Below are positions 36,369 through 45,469 of a stretch of DNA of 64,000 nt, in pieces (position 1 is the stretch's first letter; each line of letters starts with the position of its first letter). The position numbers and the translations under genes are program-made. The notes beneath the pieces were generated by a model. It was not told the origin of the DNA and made no database searches. It saw only the letters and a list, made by a program, of their open reading frames with translations. This stretch comes from JAAXHH01 sp965248395 (GTDB lineage: Bacteria > JAAXHH01), in NCBI GenBank assembly GCA_965248395.1, contig OZ252103.1, forward strand, positions 3,038,001-3,102,000, in the 5' to 3' direction.

Positions 36369-37790
36369 ATGCCCGTATCCGAACTGTGTTTCACATCGGC
36401 GACCGATCTCGTCCGTATGATCCGCCGCAAGGATGTCTCCGTTACGGAAGTCATGGAAGCCCATCTGGACCAGGTCGACCGGGTGAATCCCGTGGTTAAC
36501 GCCATCGTCACCTATCATCCCGATCACGCGTTGGATGAAGCCCGGAAAGCCGACGAGGCGATCGCGCGGAACGAAGCGCGGGGGCCTCTGTTCGGCCTGC
36601 CCATCGCCCACAAGGACCTGGTATCGACAAAAGGGGTCCGGACCACCTTCGGCTCGCCTATTTACCGGGATTTCGTCCCGGACCAGGACGAACTGATCGT
36701 GGAGCGTTTGAAGAAAGCCGGGGCGATCTCCTTCGGCAAGACGAACGTGCCGGAATTCGGAGCCGGGTCACAGACCTTCAACCCTGTCTTCGGCGCGACG
36801 CTCAACCCCTACGACACGTCCCGGACCTGCGGCGGCAGCAGCGGCGGAGCGGGTGTGGCGCTCGCCTGCGGCATGCTGCCCATCGCCGACGGCAGCGACA
36901 TGGGCGGCTCATTGCGCAACCCGGCCAACTTCTGCAACGTGGTGGGGCTGCGATCTGCGCCGGGCCGCGTGCCGCGCTGGCCCGCGATCAACGCCTGGGG
37001 CAAGCTCAGCGTCCAGGGTCCCATGGCCAGAACGGTGGGGGACGCCGCCCTCATGCTCAGCGCCATTGCAGGTCCCGATCCGCGCGCGCCGCTTTCCATC
37101 CGGGAGCCGGGACGGTCCTTCGCGCTGCCGCTGGAACGGGATTTCAAGGGCGTGGCCATCGCGTGGAGCCCTGACTTCGGCGGGTTGCCCGTGGATCCGG
37201 AGGTCGCCTCGGTAATCGATGAGAAGCGTGGGGTATTCGAGGATCTCGGCATGGACGTCAAACCGGGGCAGCCCGACTTCGCCGAAGCCGACGAGGTGTT
37301 CAAGACGCTGCGGGCGTGGTCCTTCATCCAGGGCTATGGCGATCTGCTCGAAAAGCACCGCCACCAGATCAAGGACACCGTCATCTGGAATCTCGAGGCT
37401 GGATTCGCCCTTACGGGTACGCAGGTTGCCCGCGCGGAGATGGACCGGACCACGTTGTACCATCGGGTCCGCAGGTTCATGGACCGCCATGCCTTTATGA
37501 TCTATCCCGTCAGCCAGGTTCCGCCATTCGACGCAGACACGCCCTACCCCACCGAAATAGACGGCGTTCAGATGGAGACTTACATCGACTGGATGAAATC
37601 GTGCTACTACATCACCGTCACGGGACTACCCGCCATTTCCGTACCTTGCGGATTCACCTCCTCGGGACTGCCCGTCGGGCTGCAGATCGTCGGCCGGCAC
37701 GAGGACGAACTCGGGGTCCTGCAACTCGCTCACGCCTTCGAACAGGCGACCCAGACCTGGAAGAGGCGTCCGGCAGTGGCCGTGTCGTGA
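36369..37790 (+). CDS. Amidase signature family enzyme
   Basis: A 473-residue hydrolase with a Ser-cis-Ser-Lys triad: K82 (in IAHKDL), S157 (in CGGSSGG) and S181 (in GSDMGGSLRNPA), at the same spacing as in fatty-acid amide hydrolase. GLPIAHKDLVSTKGV is the standard N-terminal signature. These enzymes cleave amides to carboxylate and ammonia; substrate unknown. It follows the HisC-like gene by about 80 bases. Confidence 0.92.
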   Translation: MPVSELCFTSATDLVRMIRRKDVSVTEVMEAHLDQVDRVNPVVNAIVTYHPDHALDEARKADEAIARNEARGPLFGLPIAHKDLVSTKGVRTTFGSPIYRDFVPDQDELIVERLKKAGAISFGKTNVPEFGAGSQTFNPVFGATLNPYDTSRTCGGSSGGAGVALACGMLPIADGSDMGGSLRNPANFCNVVGLRSAPGRVPRWPAINAWGKLSVQGPMARTVGDAALMLSAIAGPDPRAPLSIREPGRSFALPLERDFKGVAIAWSPDFGGLPVDPEVASVIDEKRGVFEDLGMDVKPGQPDFAEADEVFKTLRAWSFIQGYGDLLEKHRHQIKDTVIWNLEAGFALTGTQVARAEMDRTTLYHRVRRFMDRHAFMIYPVSQVPPFDADTPYPTEIDGVQMETYIDWMKSCYYITVTGLPAISVPCGFTSSGLPVGLQIVGRHEDELGVLQLAHAFEQATQTWKRRPAVAVS

Positions 37791-37898
37791 GTACGCTCTT
37801 TCCGCCGTACACCCGGAACGGAAGCCACGCACGGTATGTCTTTCCGGATTCCTCCGTTTATCAAATGCAAGATTCGCCGTCTTCCGAAGGGGGCGGCC

Positions 37899-39257
37899 AT
37901 GCCCGCTAAGGCGGAAATCGTCATCTGCGGCGCGGGTGCGGCCGGCGTGGCCGCCGCGTATCATCTCGTCGTTCGCCGCGGTGCGCGCGACGTCGTGCTC
38001 GTCGACGAAAGACCGCCCCTGTCGCTGACCAGCGCCTACGGCACCGAAGCCTACCGCAACTGGTGGCCCGGCCTTGACATGTTCCGGTTTATGGACCGGA
38101 GCATCGACTTGATGGAGGATCTGGCGACCGAAAGCGGTAACGCGGCCCGGATGAACCGGAGGGGATACGTTTTCCTGACCGCCGACCCACATCGCGTCCC
38201 GATCCTGGAAAAAGAGGCGAAATCGGTCTCAGAGTTGGGAGGAGGCGCTTTGCGCGTCCATCGAGAAGGGGCTTCGTACGTACCGTCGCAATCGGAAGGT
38301 CTGGAACCCGGTCTGACAGGCGCCGACCTTCTGCTGGACGCCGATGCGATACGAAGGTTGTTTCCCTTTCTCGCCGCGGATACGGTCGCCATGCTCCACG
38401 TGCGACGGTGCGGCTGGATGGACGTCCCATCGCTGGGCCGGTGGATGCTCGGCCGCATAACATCCGGAGGCGGCAGGATCGTTCGGGACCGAATCACGAA
38501 GGTCGACACCCGAAACAACCGGGTCAGCGCGGTCATACTTGAATCGGGATCTGTCATTGAAACCGAAAAACTCATCCTCGCCGCGGGGCCACTGGCGCTG
38601 GAAGCCGGCAGGATGCTGGGACTGGATATACCGGTCTTCATGGAACTGCACGGCAAGGTTACCGCGGAAGACACGGCCGGTATATTGCCCGCCGAAGCAC
38701 CCATGCTGCTCTGGACCGACCCGATCGAGTTGGTCTGGGACGACGAAGAGCGGGAACTTCTTTCTTCCTGCCCCGATACCCGTTACCTCACCGAACCCTT
38801 TCCTGCGGGCCTGCACATTCGTCCCCGGCTCAGGGACGGCAGGCAGACCTTTCTGGGAATCTGGACCTACGACGTGACACCGCGGGAGGCCAGTTTCCCT
38901 CCAGCATTCGATCCGGCCTACCCGGTGATCGTCCTCCGCGGACTGGCCCGGATGATCCCGGGGATGAAGGTGTATTTCGAAGAGGCCAACGGCTTGCCGG
39001 TCGACGGCGGGTACTACTGCAAAACCCCGGACAACCGGCCGCTGATCGGACCGCTGCCCATTGAGGGCGCCTACATCGCCGGAGCGCTTTCAGGCTATGG
39101 CGTGATGGGTTCGCAGGCGGCGGGCGAACTGATCGCGGCCCACGTCACCGGCGCGTCGTTGCCGGACTACGCGAAGGCCTTCTCGTACGATCGTTTCGAT
39201 GGCGTCTCGACCAGTGATATGCTGAAAATCAGGGATGCCGTCCGTGGACAGTTGTGA
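37899..39257 (+). CDS. FAD-dependent oxidoreductase (D-amino-acid/glycine oxidase family)
   Basis: A 452-residue flavoprotein. The open frame reaches to 37836, but AAGGGGG before the ATG at 37899 (MPAKAEIVICGAG) gives the right start for the dinucleotide-binding fold CGAGAAGVAAAYHL. The middle substrate domain and the late DNRPLIGPLPIEGAYIAGAL, with the FAD-contacting GYGVMGSQAAGEL, are typical of the DAO family (sarcosine, glycine or D-amino-acid oxidation). With the adjacent amidase and aminotransferase it suggests oxidation of an N-substituted or D-amino acid. The start lies 108 bases after the amidase stop. Confidence 0.87.
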   Translation: MPAKAEIVICGAGAAGVAAAYHLVVRRGARDVVLVDERPPLSLTSAYGTEAYRNWWPGLDMFRFMDRSIDLMEDLATESGNAARMNRRGYVFLTADPHRVPILEKEAKSVSELGGGALRVHREGASYVPSQSEGLEPGLTGADLLLDADAIRRLFPFLAADTVAMLHVRRCGWMDVPSLGRWMLGRITSGGGRIVRDRITKVDTRNNRVSAVILESGSVIETEKLILAAGPLALEAGRMLGLDIPVFMELHGKVTAEDTAGILPAEAPMLLWTDPIELVWDDEERELLSSCPDTRYLTEPFPAGLHIRPRLRDGRQTFLGIWTYDVTPREASFPPAFDPAYPVIVLRGLARMIPGMKVYFEEANGLPVDGGYYCKTPDNRPLIGPLPIEGAYIAGALSGYGVMGSQAAGELIAAHVTGASLPDYAKAFSYDRFDGVSTSDMLKIRDAVRGQL

Positions 39258-39294
39258 ATGACGCATGGGATGCGGCGCCCCGTTCCGCCGGTGT

Positions 39295-40593
39295 CTACCA
39301 CCTCACGCCAACCCGGCCGGCGACCCCGTGGTCCGTGCCGTTGGCGCGCGGGCTCTCCCGCCGCTGCGCGTCGACGCCCAGCGAGAGGTTCATTCCACCA
39401 ACGCCGAGCACGCCGAGGCTGTAGCCCAGCCGGTAGTCGCGCCCCGTCTCGGAGGTCCTGATGCCTACCCGCGGCGTCCCGACGAAGCGGCTGCCCAACG
39501 GGAGGCCGTAACTGGCCTCGGCATCGAGGCGGCTGCCCGGGTCAGGGCCACCGCCCGCTCCCATGCCCGCCAGCGTCTCGCGGCCCCAGAGCGCCTGAGC
39601 TCCGCTGTTGGCCTGCCCTCCCCATGACGGAGCCAGCTTCGCCGTGAACCCTAGCGGCGTCGATGGCGACCGGTTCCAACTGAGCGACACCGACACGCCC
39701 CGCTCCGAGAAGCTTTCGGCCTCGTGCGCGAGGAGCGTCCGCACCCGCACGTCGACGACCAGTCCGGTCCACGCGTCCGCGACGACGAGGCCGCCGCCCA
39801 GGTCCACGCCCGAACCCGTCTCGGCGTCACCGCCGTCGTGCCGCAGCCCTACCTCGACGCTCGGCTTCAGCAACAGGCCGCTGCCGAAGGTGTAGCGGCC
39901 GGAGCCCTCCAGCGCGCTACGCACGCGCGTTACCGCCGCCGCCGTCCCCTTCAGCCGACCCGCGGCGCCGTCCACGCCCTCGATCGACGTGCCCGCCCAC
40001 AGCGCATCCGCCTTGAACGCCAGCCCGTAGCCGGTCCCGCCCGCAGCGCCGACCAACTCGCCACGCGTGCCGGCCGCGGCCATCGCCATCGACAGACCGC
40101 TACGCAGCGCCGTTCCGCCTTGCGGCGTTAGCAGCAGGCCGCCCGATCCGTAGCCGGTAACGGCCCACACCGAGATGCGCTCGGTAGCCTTGTAGCCCAG
40201 CCACGGGTAGAGGCCGGTCACCGACGAGGCCACCCGACCGCCGTCGAAGCCGGCGTACTCGCCCAGGCCCCGGCTGTGCGACAGCATCAGGCCGGCGACC
40301 AGGGGACCCTTCGCGTAGTCGGCCCCGAACATCGTCGTCCGCACGTCGCCGCCGAGCGACAGGGCGCCCTCCTGACCGGAGAAGCGCGACTGCGACCCAC
40401 GGCTCCAGACGGACACGATGCCGCCGTGGCCCGTCTGGCGGCCCAACGCGAACGCCGAGCCGGTCAGCATATCACCCCCTCCGAGGCTCATCCGCAGCAG
40501 TCTGCCCCAGTCGAACCCGCCGTCCGGACCGGAGTCGGCGCCGGCCGAACTGCCGAGCTGGCGCAGGAAGCTCTCCGCCAGGTCGCGCTCCAT
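39295..40593 (-). CDS. Autotransporter-like beta-barrel domain, separated from its passenger by TAG
   Basis: A 432-residue ORF (ATG at 40593) of alternating polar/hydrophobic strands ending in Trp (GRVGVRW), which is the outer-membrane barrel pattern. MERDLAESFLRQLGSSAG is the usual linker helix region before an autotransporter barrel. The frame is open upstream to the TAG at 40663-40665 and is the same frame as the passenger. Read through, GAG in place of TAG would give EERLQAPRDPGFRGRFAGRE and a single protein of about 2,000 residues. Without the passenger's signal peptide this fragment could not reach the outer membrane. Confidence 0.75.
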   Translation of the reverse strand: MERDLAESFLRQLGSSAGADSGPDGGFDWGRLLRMSLGGGDMLTGSAFALGRQTGHGGIVSVWSRGSQSRFSGQEGALSLGGDVRTTMFGADYAKGPLVAGLMLSHSRGLGEYAGFDGGRVASSVTGLYPWLGYKATERISVWAVTGYGSGGLLLTPQGGTALRSGLSMAMAAAGTRGELVGAAGGTGYGLAFKADALWAGTSIEGVDGAAGRLKGTAAAVTRVRSALEGSGRYTFGSGLLLKPSVEVGLRHDGGDAETGSGVDLGGGLVVADAWTGLVVDVRVRTLLAHEAESFSERGVSVSLSWNRSPSTPLGFTAKLAPSWGGQANSGAQALWGRETLAGMGAGGGPDPGSRLDAEASYGLPLGSRFVGTPRVGIRTSETGRDYRLGYSLGVLGVGGMNLSLGVDAQRRESPRANGTDHGVAGRVGVRW

Positions 40594-40662
40594 GCCGCGC
40601 CGCAGCTCACGGCCCGCGAAACGGCCCCGGAAGCCCGGATCCCGCGGCGCCTGCAGCCGCTC

Positions 40663-40665
40663 CTA
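40663..40665 (-). other. In-frame TAG splitting the giant autotransporter gene
   Basis: Coding-strand context is CAC GTG TAG GAG CGG. A Glu codon (GAG) with a single G-to-T change would restore the frame. The passenger and barrel are otherwise in one frame with no other stop from 45297 to 39295. Confidence 0.85.
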
Positions 40666-43600
40666 CACGTGCTCTACCACGTGCACCGCCGCCGTCCGAC
40701 CGAACCGCGCCAGCAGCGCCCGCGGCATCGGATCACTGTTCACGATCGTTCCCGTGGCTTCACCGTCAGCCAGACGTCCCCCCGAAGGGTTGGACAGCGT
40801 CAGCGTGAGCGTCTCCTCGCCCTCGTCGTGATCGTCGTCGAGCACCCCCACCTCGATCGTCTTCAACCGCTCGCCTGCCCCGAAGGTCAGCGTGCCGCTC
40901 GCCGTCCGGTAGTCGCCGCCCGCCTGCGCGTTGCCATCCGCCGTGGCGTAGTCCACCGTCACCTGCCCGGTAGCCTCACGGCTCAAGGTGACCGCGAAGG
41001 CCAGCACCGCGCCGGCGCGTTCATCCACCCGCGCATCCGCCACCGAGATGCCCAACGGACCGGCCACCGTCGCCGACAGCGAATGGGACAGCGGCCGGCT
41101 GTCGCCGGTGCAGATCGCCCCGCTCGCGCCGCAGTCCGTCGTCTCCGGCAGCCGGACGGTCACCGCCTCGTCCGAGTCCGGCTCGATGGTGATCTTCCAC
41201 AGGTCGCGGCGGCGGTCGACCCGACGCGCCTTCTTAACCTCACCGCCCGTCACCAGGAACGACGCGTCGCGCACCGTCTTGTAGCTGATACTGATCCCGT
41301 CGCTGAACGCCACGCGGAAGCTGAACGACCCCTGGCCGGCGTGTTCGGACGGCATGCCCTCGAAGCTCGCCGTCAGCGGCTCCGGCGCGCTGCCGGATTC
41401 CGGCGCAGCGGCGACGGCATCGGTCGCCGCGCTGGTCAGGCTCTCTGCGTGGCCGGCGTCGTCGGTGAAGCCGACCCGGACCTTGAGCCTCTCGCCCTCG
41501 TCGGCCGCCACCGCCGTGTAGGCCGATCCGGTCGCCCCATCAATGTCGGCGCTCGCGCGGATCCACTGGTAGCCGAAGTGCGCGTCGTCCAGCCCGTCGG
41601 CGTCGGAGATGCCCGACGTCGAGGCAGTCAGCGCCTCCCCGACCTGCGGCGTCCCGCTGATCTTCGGCGCCCCTGTCGCCGCCGTGTTCGGCGCCGGCGC
41701 GGCGTGCGGCGGACCGGCCCGGCGCAGCGACGCCGCGACCCGGATTCCATCCGACGCCCCGTCCGCGTAGCGCGAATAATCGGTACTCGGTTGCGGCGTG
41801 CGGCCCACCAGCACCCGCAACTTGCTACCGTTAAATGTATGCGATTCCAGCCCCGAAATCCGGTATCGGTTCCAGTACGCCACCAGCCCCGTCGTGTCGG
41901 GCAACGTCGAACCCGTCGCCAGCACAAACAGCCCTCTCGAATTCACGAGGAACGCATTGATAACGTCAGTCGCGCCGCCGTCCTCGAACGAGGTGACGTC
42001 CATCTCTCCGAACGACTCGCCCAGCACCCGGCCGTACCCCGCAACCCAAAAGGGAAACGGATGCGAACCCAGTGTCACCGTCGCCGACAGTAGCTCCTCC
42101 TCGCCGTCTGCGAGCGGCGGATTGGCAGGCGCCGGCCACACCGGCGTCGCCGCCGCGCTCGTTGTCGAGTGATCACCGCGCTCGACCCGCACCGAGAGCC
42201 GTGCGCCCACGTCCGCCACTGTCGGGACATAGGTGCTCGCCGTCGCTCCCGCGATCACTTCCGATCCGCGCAGCCACTGATACGCCAAAGCGCCACTTGG
42301 CGGTTCCGAGAACGACGCCTCCAAGGCGTTGCCGACCTGCGGTACCCCGTCGATCTGCGGCGCCGAGATCAGTTCGGGCAGAACTTCCAGAGGCAGACCG
42401 GGCGCCCTGGCGAGCGTGTACCCAAGATGGTACTTCGGCGGCGGCGGCAAAGACGTGCCGATATCCGCAGCGACGGCGGCCGTCGTGCCGGCCGTGCGGG
42501 TCACGGTCACGGCGCCGCTCTCCACCGCGCCGACGGGAATCCTGAGCGTAGTCGCCCCGCCGTCGATGCTCCCGTTCGCCACGGTCACCGGAAGCGCCAT
42601 CGTGAACGGCGCGCCCGCGGATACCGTGGCCTTGAACCCGTTGTTCCCGACCTTTTCCAAGGAAACAGTCACAACCATGGGATCCACCGAGTTTCCGTAC
42701 AGCTCGATGATCGTCAGAGCCGACAGCCCGCCGAACAGACCGTCCGGGAGAGTCGTCAATTGGTTGGTTCGCAGACTCAACCTGAAAAGTGAAGAAAGCC
42801 CGTCAAACACGCCCGGGGGAAAGCCGGCCGACGTCAACCGGTTCGTATGAAGAAACAGTTCCTCCAGCGAGGACAACCCATTGAACACGTCCGCCGGCAG
42901 GCCGCTCAGCCGGTTCTGGTCGAGACGCAGCCTCGTAAGCGAGGACAGCCCGTTGAACACGTCATCGGGCAGGCTGCTCAATTGGTTTTCCTTCAGGAGC
43001 AGGGTCGTTAGAGACGACAATCCGTCGAACACCTCCGCCGGCAGGATGCTCAGCCGATTCGCCTCCAGATTGAGCTCTTCCAGCGCCGACAGGCCGTCGA
43101 ACAGCCCCGCCGGCAGAGCACTCAACTGGATCTCCTCCAGATCGAGCTTTGTCAGCGCCGACAGACCGTCGAACACGTCCACCGGCAAGGTGCTCAACCG
43201 ATTGGTGCCCAGCACGAGTTGCTCCAGCGCATGCAGACCGTTGAACGTTCCCGCCGACAGGCTGGTCAAGCGGTTGTTGCTCAGATCGAGGAACACCAGC
43301 GCCGACAGACCGTTGAAGACGTCCGATTGCAGTGTGTCGAGCTGGTTCCGACCCAGTTCGAGGAACTCCAGCTGCGACAGGCCGGCGAAATCTCCGACCT
43401 TCAGCGAACTGATCCCTTTGTTGTCCAGTCTGAGTTCGCCCCTTTGCGTGGCCAAGTGGACGGCGGTGACCTCCGCGCAGTCGCGGGCGGCCCCGACCCG
43501 GGCGACGATGGCGTCGCGGACTGCCTCGGTGCGCGCGCAGATGCCGGGGGCGGGCGCCACCGTTCCCGTCGCCTCCCCGTCCGCGATCGTCGCGCCCGCC

Positions 43601-45297
43601 GCGTCGCTCAGGGCGAACACGAGCGTCTCTTCACCTTCGTCGTGCGCGTCGTCCAGCACCGCCACCTCGACTATCACCTCCGTCTCGCCTGCCGCGAACG
43701 CCATCGTCCCCGACACCGCCTCGTAGTCCTCGCCCGCTGCCGCCGTCCCGTCGGACGTCGCGTAGGACACCGTCACCTCAGCGGACGGCGAGCGGTCTAG
43801 CGTCACCACGAAGACGAGCGCCCTGTCCAAGCCCTCCGTCGCCCGTGCGTCGGCCACCGAGAGCGCGAGGGGCAGCTCGGGCAGTACTTCCAGGGGCGGA
43901 CCCGAGGCCTTTGCGAGCGTGTAGCCGAGATGGCGCTTCGGCGGGGCCGGCAAGGACGGGCCGATGTCCGCAGTCACGGCGGACGTCGTGCCTGGCGTGC
44001 GGGTCACGGTCACGGCGCCGCTCTGCACCGCGCTGACGGGAATCGTGAGCGTGGCCGCCCCTCCGTCGATGCTCCCGTTTTCGACGCTCACCGGAAGCGC
44101 CTTCGTGAACGGCGCGCCCGCGGGTACCGTGGCCTTGAAGCCGTTGTTCCCGACTCTTTCAAGGGAAACGGTCAGGACGATCGGATCCACCAGGTTGTCC
44201 TGCACTTCAAGGATTCCCAGCGCCGAAAGGCCTTCAAACACGCCATCCGGAAGGGTGGTCAACCGGTTACCTGGCAGACTGATCCAGTACAGCGAGGACA
44301 GCCCGTCGAACAGGTCCTCGGGCAGGCTGCTCAATTGGTTTGCCATCAGTGTGAGTTCCTCCAGCGAGGACAACCCATTGAACACGTCCGCCGGCAGGCT
44401 GCTCAGCCGGTTCTGGTCGAGACGCAGCCTCGTCAGCGAGGACAGCCCGTTGAACACGTCATCGCGCAGGCTGCTCAATTGGTTTTCCTTCAGGCGCAGG
44501 GTCGTTAGAGACGACAATCCGTCGAACACCTCCGCCGGCAGGATGCTCAGCCGATTCGCCTCCAGATTGAGCTCTTCCAGCGCCGACAGGCCGTCGAACA
44601 GCCCCGCCGGCAGAGCACTCAACTGGATCTCCTCCAGATCGAGCTTTGTCAGCGCCGACAGACCGTCGAACACGTCCACCGGCAGGGTGCTCAACTGATT
44701 GGTGCCCAGCACGAGTTGCTCCAGCGCCGGCAGACCGTTGAACGTTCCCGCCGACAGGCTGGTCAAGCGGTTGTTGCTCAGATCGAGGAACACCAGCGCC
44801 GACAGACCGTTGAAGACGTCCGATTGCAGTGTGTCGAGCTGGTTCCGACCCAGTTCGAGGAACTCCAGCTTCGACAGGCCGGCGAAATCTCCGACCTTCA
44901 GCGAACTGATCCCTTTGTTGTCCAGTCTGAGTTCGCCCCTTTGCCTGGCCAAGTGGACGGCGGTGACCTCCGCGCAGTCGCGGGCGGCCCCGACCCGGGC
45001 GACGATGGCGTCGCGCACCGCCTCCGTGCGGGCGCAGATGCCGCCGTTGAGTGCCTTCGGCGTCACCGTCTCCGACGCCGCGTTATCGCCTTCATCGAGA
45101 TTGCCGAACAGGGGCGTGGTCTGCGCCTCGGCCGTTGCGGGAAGGGCGAGCGCGCCGGAGAGGGCGAGCGTCCCGGAGAGCGCGAGCAGCGCCGCGGCGG
45201 CCAGCGCCCGGGCGGAGCGGACACGCGGTCGAGGCGCGGTCATGGCCCCACACTCGGGCCTGAAGCTGATTCTCTCTTTCAAGAACTGTGCCAACAT
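40663..45297 (-). CDS. Giant secreted LRR/Ig-like/Calx-beta passenger protein
   Basis: A 1,544-residue ORF. The ATG at 45297 has GAGGAG at the right distance; a long signal peptide (about 1-59, with ALSGTLALSGALALPATAEAQ-type repeats) follows. Domains in order: LRR block 1 (about 90-365), beta-sandwich (about 365-450), Calx-beta (about 475-570), LRR block 2 (about 585-860), a second beta-sandwich (about 860-960), an Ig-like unit (QIDGVPQVGNAL), a unique region with WVAGYGRVLGESFGEMDVTSF, a second Ig-like unit (KISGTPQVGEAL), a short domain, and a C-terminal Calx-beta ending HVVEHV before the TAG. The LRR/sandwich module is duplicated. Such proteins are typically surface adhesins or host-contact factors. 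This island is G+C-richer than its surroundings, suggesting transfer. Confidence 0.82.
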   Translation of the reverse strand: MLAQFLKERISFRPECGAMTAPRPRVRSARALAAAALLALSGTLALSGALALPATAEAQTTPLFGNLDEGDNAASETVTPKALNGGICARTEAVRDAIVARVGAARDCAEVTAVHLARQRGELRLDNKGISSLKVGDFAGLSKLEFLELGRNQLDTLQSDVFNGLSALVFLDLSNNRLTSLSAGTFNGLPALEQLVLGTNQLSTLPVDVFDGLSALTKLDLEEIQLSALPAGLFDGLSALEELNLEANRLSILPAEVFDGLSSLTTLRLKENQLSSLRDDVFNGLSSLTRLRLDQNRLSSLPADVFNGLSSLEELTLMANQLSSLPEDLFDGLSSLYWISLPGNRLTTLPDGVFEGLSALGILEVQDNLVDPIVLTVSLERVGNNGFKATVPAGAPFTKALPVSVENGSIDGGAATLTIPVSAVQSGAVTVTRTPGTTSAVTADIGPSLPAPPKRHLGYTLAKASGPPLEVLPELPLALSVADARATEGLDRALVFVVTLDRSPSAEVTVSYATSDGTAAAGEDYEAVSGTMAFAAGETEVIVEVAVLDDAHDEGEETLVFALSDAAGATIADGEATGTVAPAPGICARTEAVRDAIVARVGAARDCAEVTAVHLATQRGELRLDNKGISSLKVGDFAGLSQLEFLELGRNQLDTLQSDVFNGLSALVFLDLSNNRLTSLSAGTFNGLHALEQLVLGTNRLSTLPVDVFDGLSALTKLDLEEIQLSALPAGLFDGLSALEELNLEANRLSILPAEVFDGLSSLTTLLLKENQLSSLPDDVFNGLSSLTRLRLDQNRLSGLPADVFNGLSSLEELFLHTNRLTSAGFPPGVFDGLSSLFRLSLRTNQLTTLPDGLFGGLSALTIIELYGNSVDPMVVTVSLEKVGNNGFKATVSAGAPFTMALPVTVANGSIDGGATTLRIPVGAVESGAVTVTRTAGTTAAVAADIGTSLPPPPKYHLGYTLARAPGLPLEVLPELISAPQIDGVPQVGNALEASFSEPPSGALAYQWLRGSEVIAGATASTYVPTVADVGARLSVRVERGDHSTTSAAATPVWPAPANPPLADGEEELLSATVTLGSHPFPFWVAGYGRVLGESFGEMDVTSFEDGGATDVINAFLVNSRGLFVLATGSTLPDTTGLVAYWNRYRISGLESHTFNGSKLRVLVGRTPQPSTDYSRYADGASDGIRVAASLRRAGPPHAAPAPNTAATGAPKISGTPQVGEALTASTSGISDADGLDDAHFGYQWIRASADIDGATGSAYTAVAADEGERLKVRVGFTDDAGHAESLTSAATDAVAAAPESGSAPEPLTASFEGMPSEHAGQGSFSFRVAFSDGISISYKTVRDASFLVTGGEVKKARRVDRRRDLWKITIEPDSDEAVTVRLPETTDCGASGAICTGDSRPLSHSLSATVAGPLGISVADARVDERAGAVLAFAVTLSREATGQVTVDYATADGNAQAGGDYRTASGTLTFGAGERLKTIEVGVLDDDHDEGEETLTLTLSNPSGGRLADGEATGTIVNSDPMPRALLARFGRTAAVHVVEHV
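42855..43546 (-). repeat. LRR-coding duplication, second module
   Basis: About 690 bases that match 44352-45043 almost base for base (offset 1,497 bases, 499 codons). The long perfect stretches (for example around 43030-43190 and 44530-44690) show a recent duplication or gene conversion inside the gene. A weaker match extends further, to about 42400 and 43880, over the Ig-like part. Confidence 0.9.
44352..45043 (-). repeat. LRR-coding duplication, first module
   Basis: The N-terminal partner of 42855-43546. The two modules encode leucine-rich units of the type LxxLPxxVFxGLSxLxxLxL with a leading ICARTEAVRDAIVARVGAA segment. Confidence 0.9.
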
Positions 45298-45394
45298 GGA
45301 TTTCTCCTCAATCTCGAAAGGTTACTTGCCATTCCTTTGACCGGCCCTTGTGAATGAGAGGGCGCGGGCAAAAGATGATAAAGTGTCGCAGGGA

Positions 45395-45451
45395 GTTTGT
45401 GAAACGGAGAGATTTGGGGCTCAGGCCCCATTTAGTTTGGGCATCCACACG
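45395..45451 (-). promoter_or_regulatory. 57-bp repeat upstream of the autotransporter gene
   Basis: Starts GTTTGTGAAACGGA and matches 46431-46487 at 40 of 57 bases, with the first 14 identical. It begins 98 bases before the autotransporter ATG and lies just past the end of the LysR gene. The TTTGTGAAA core is a TTT-N3-AAA dyad. It likely holds a regulator-binding site shared with the LysR promoter. Confidence 0.6.
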
Positions 45452-45469
45452 GCCCGTGGCGCGGCCGGC

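Noticed and set aside
40276..42093. 605-codon plus-strand open frame
   Set aside because: Antisense to the giant passenger/barrel gene; the G+C-rich composition keeps the opposite frame open, and it is Arg/Pro/Gln-rich with no domain.
45415..45428. Terminator hairpin GGGGCTCAGGCCCC
   Set aside because: Only a 5-bp stem and no T-run on the strand of the LysR gene.
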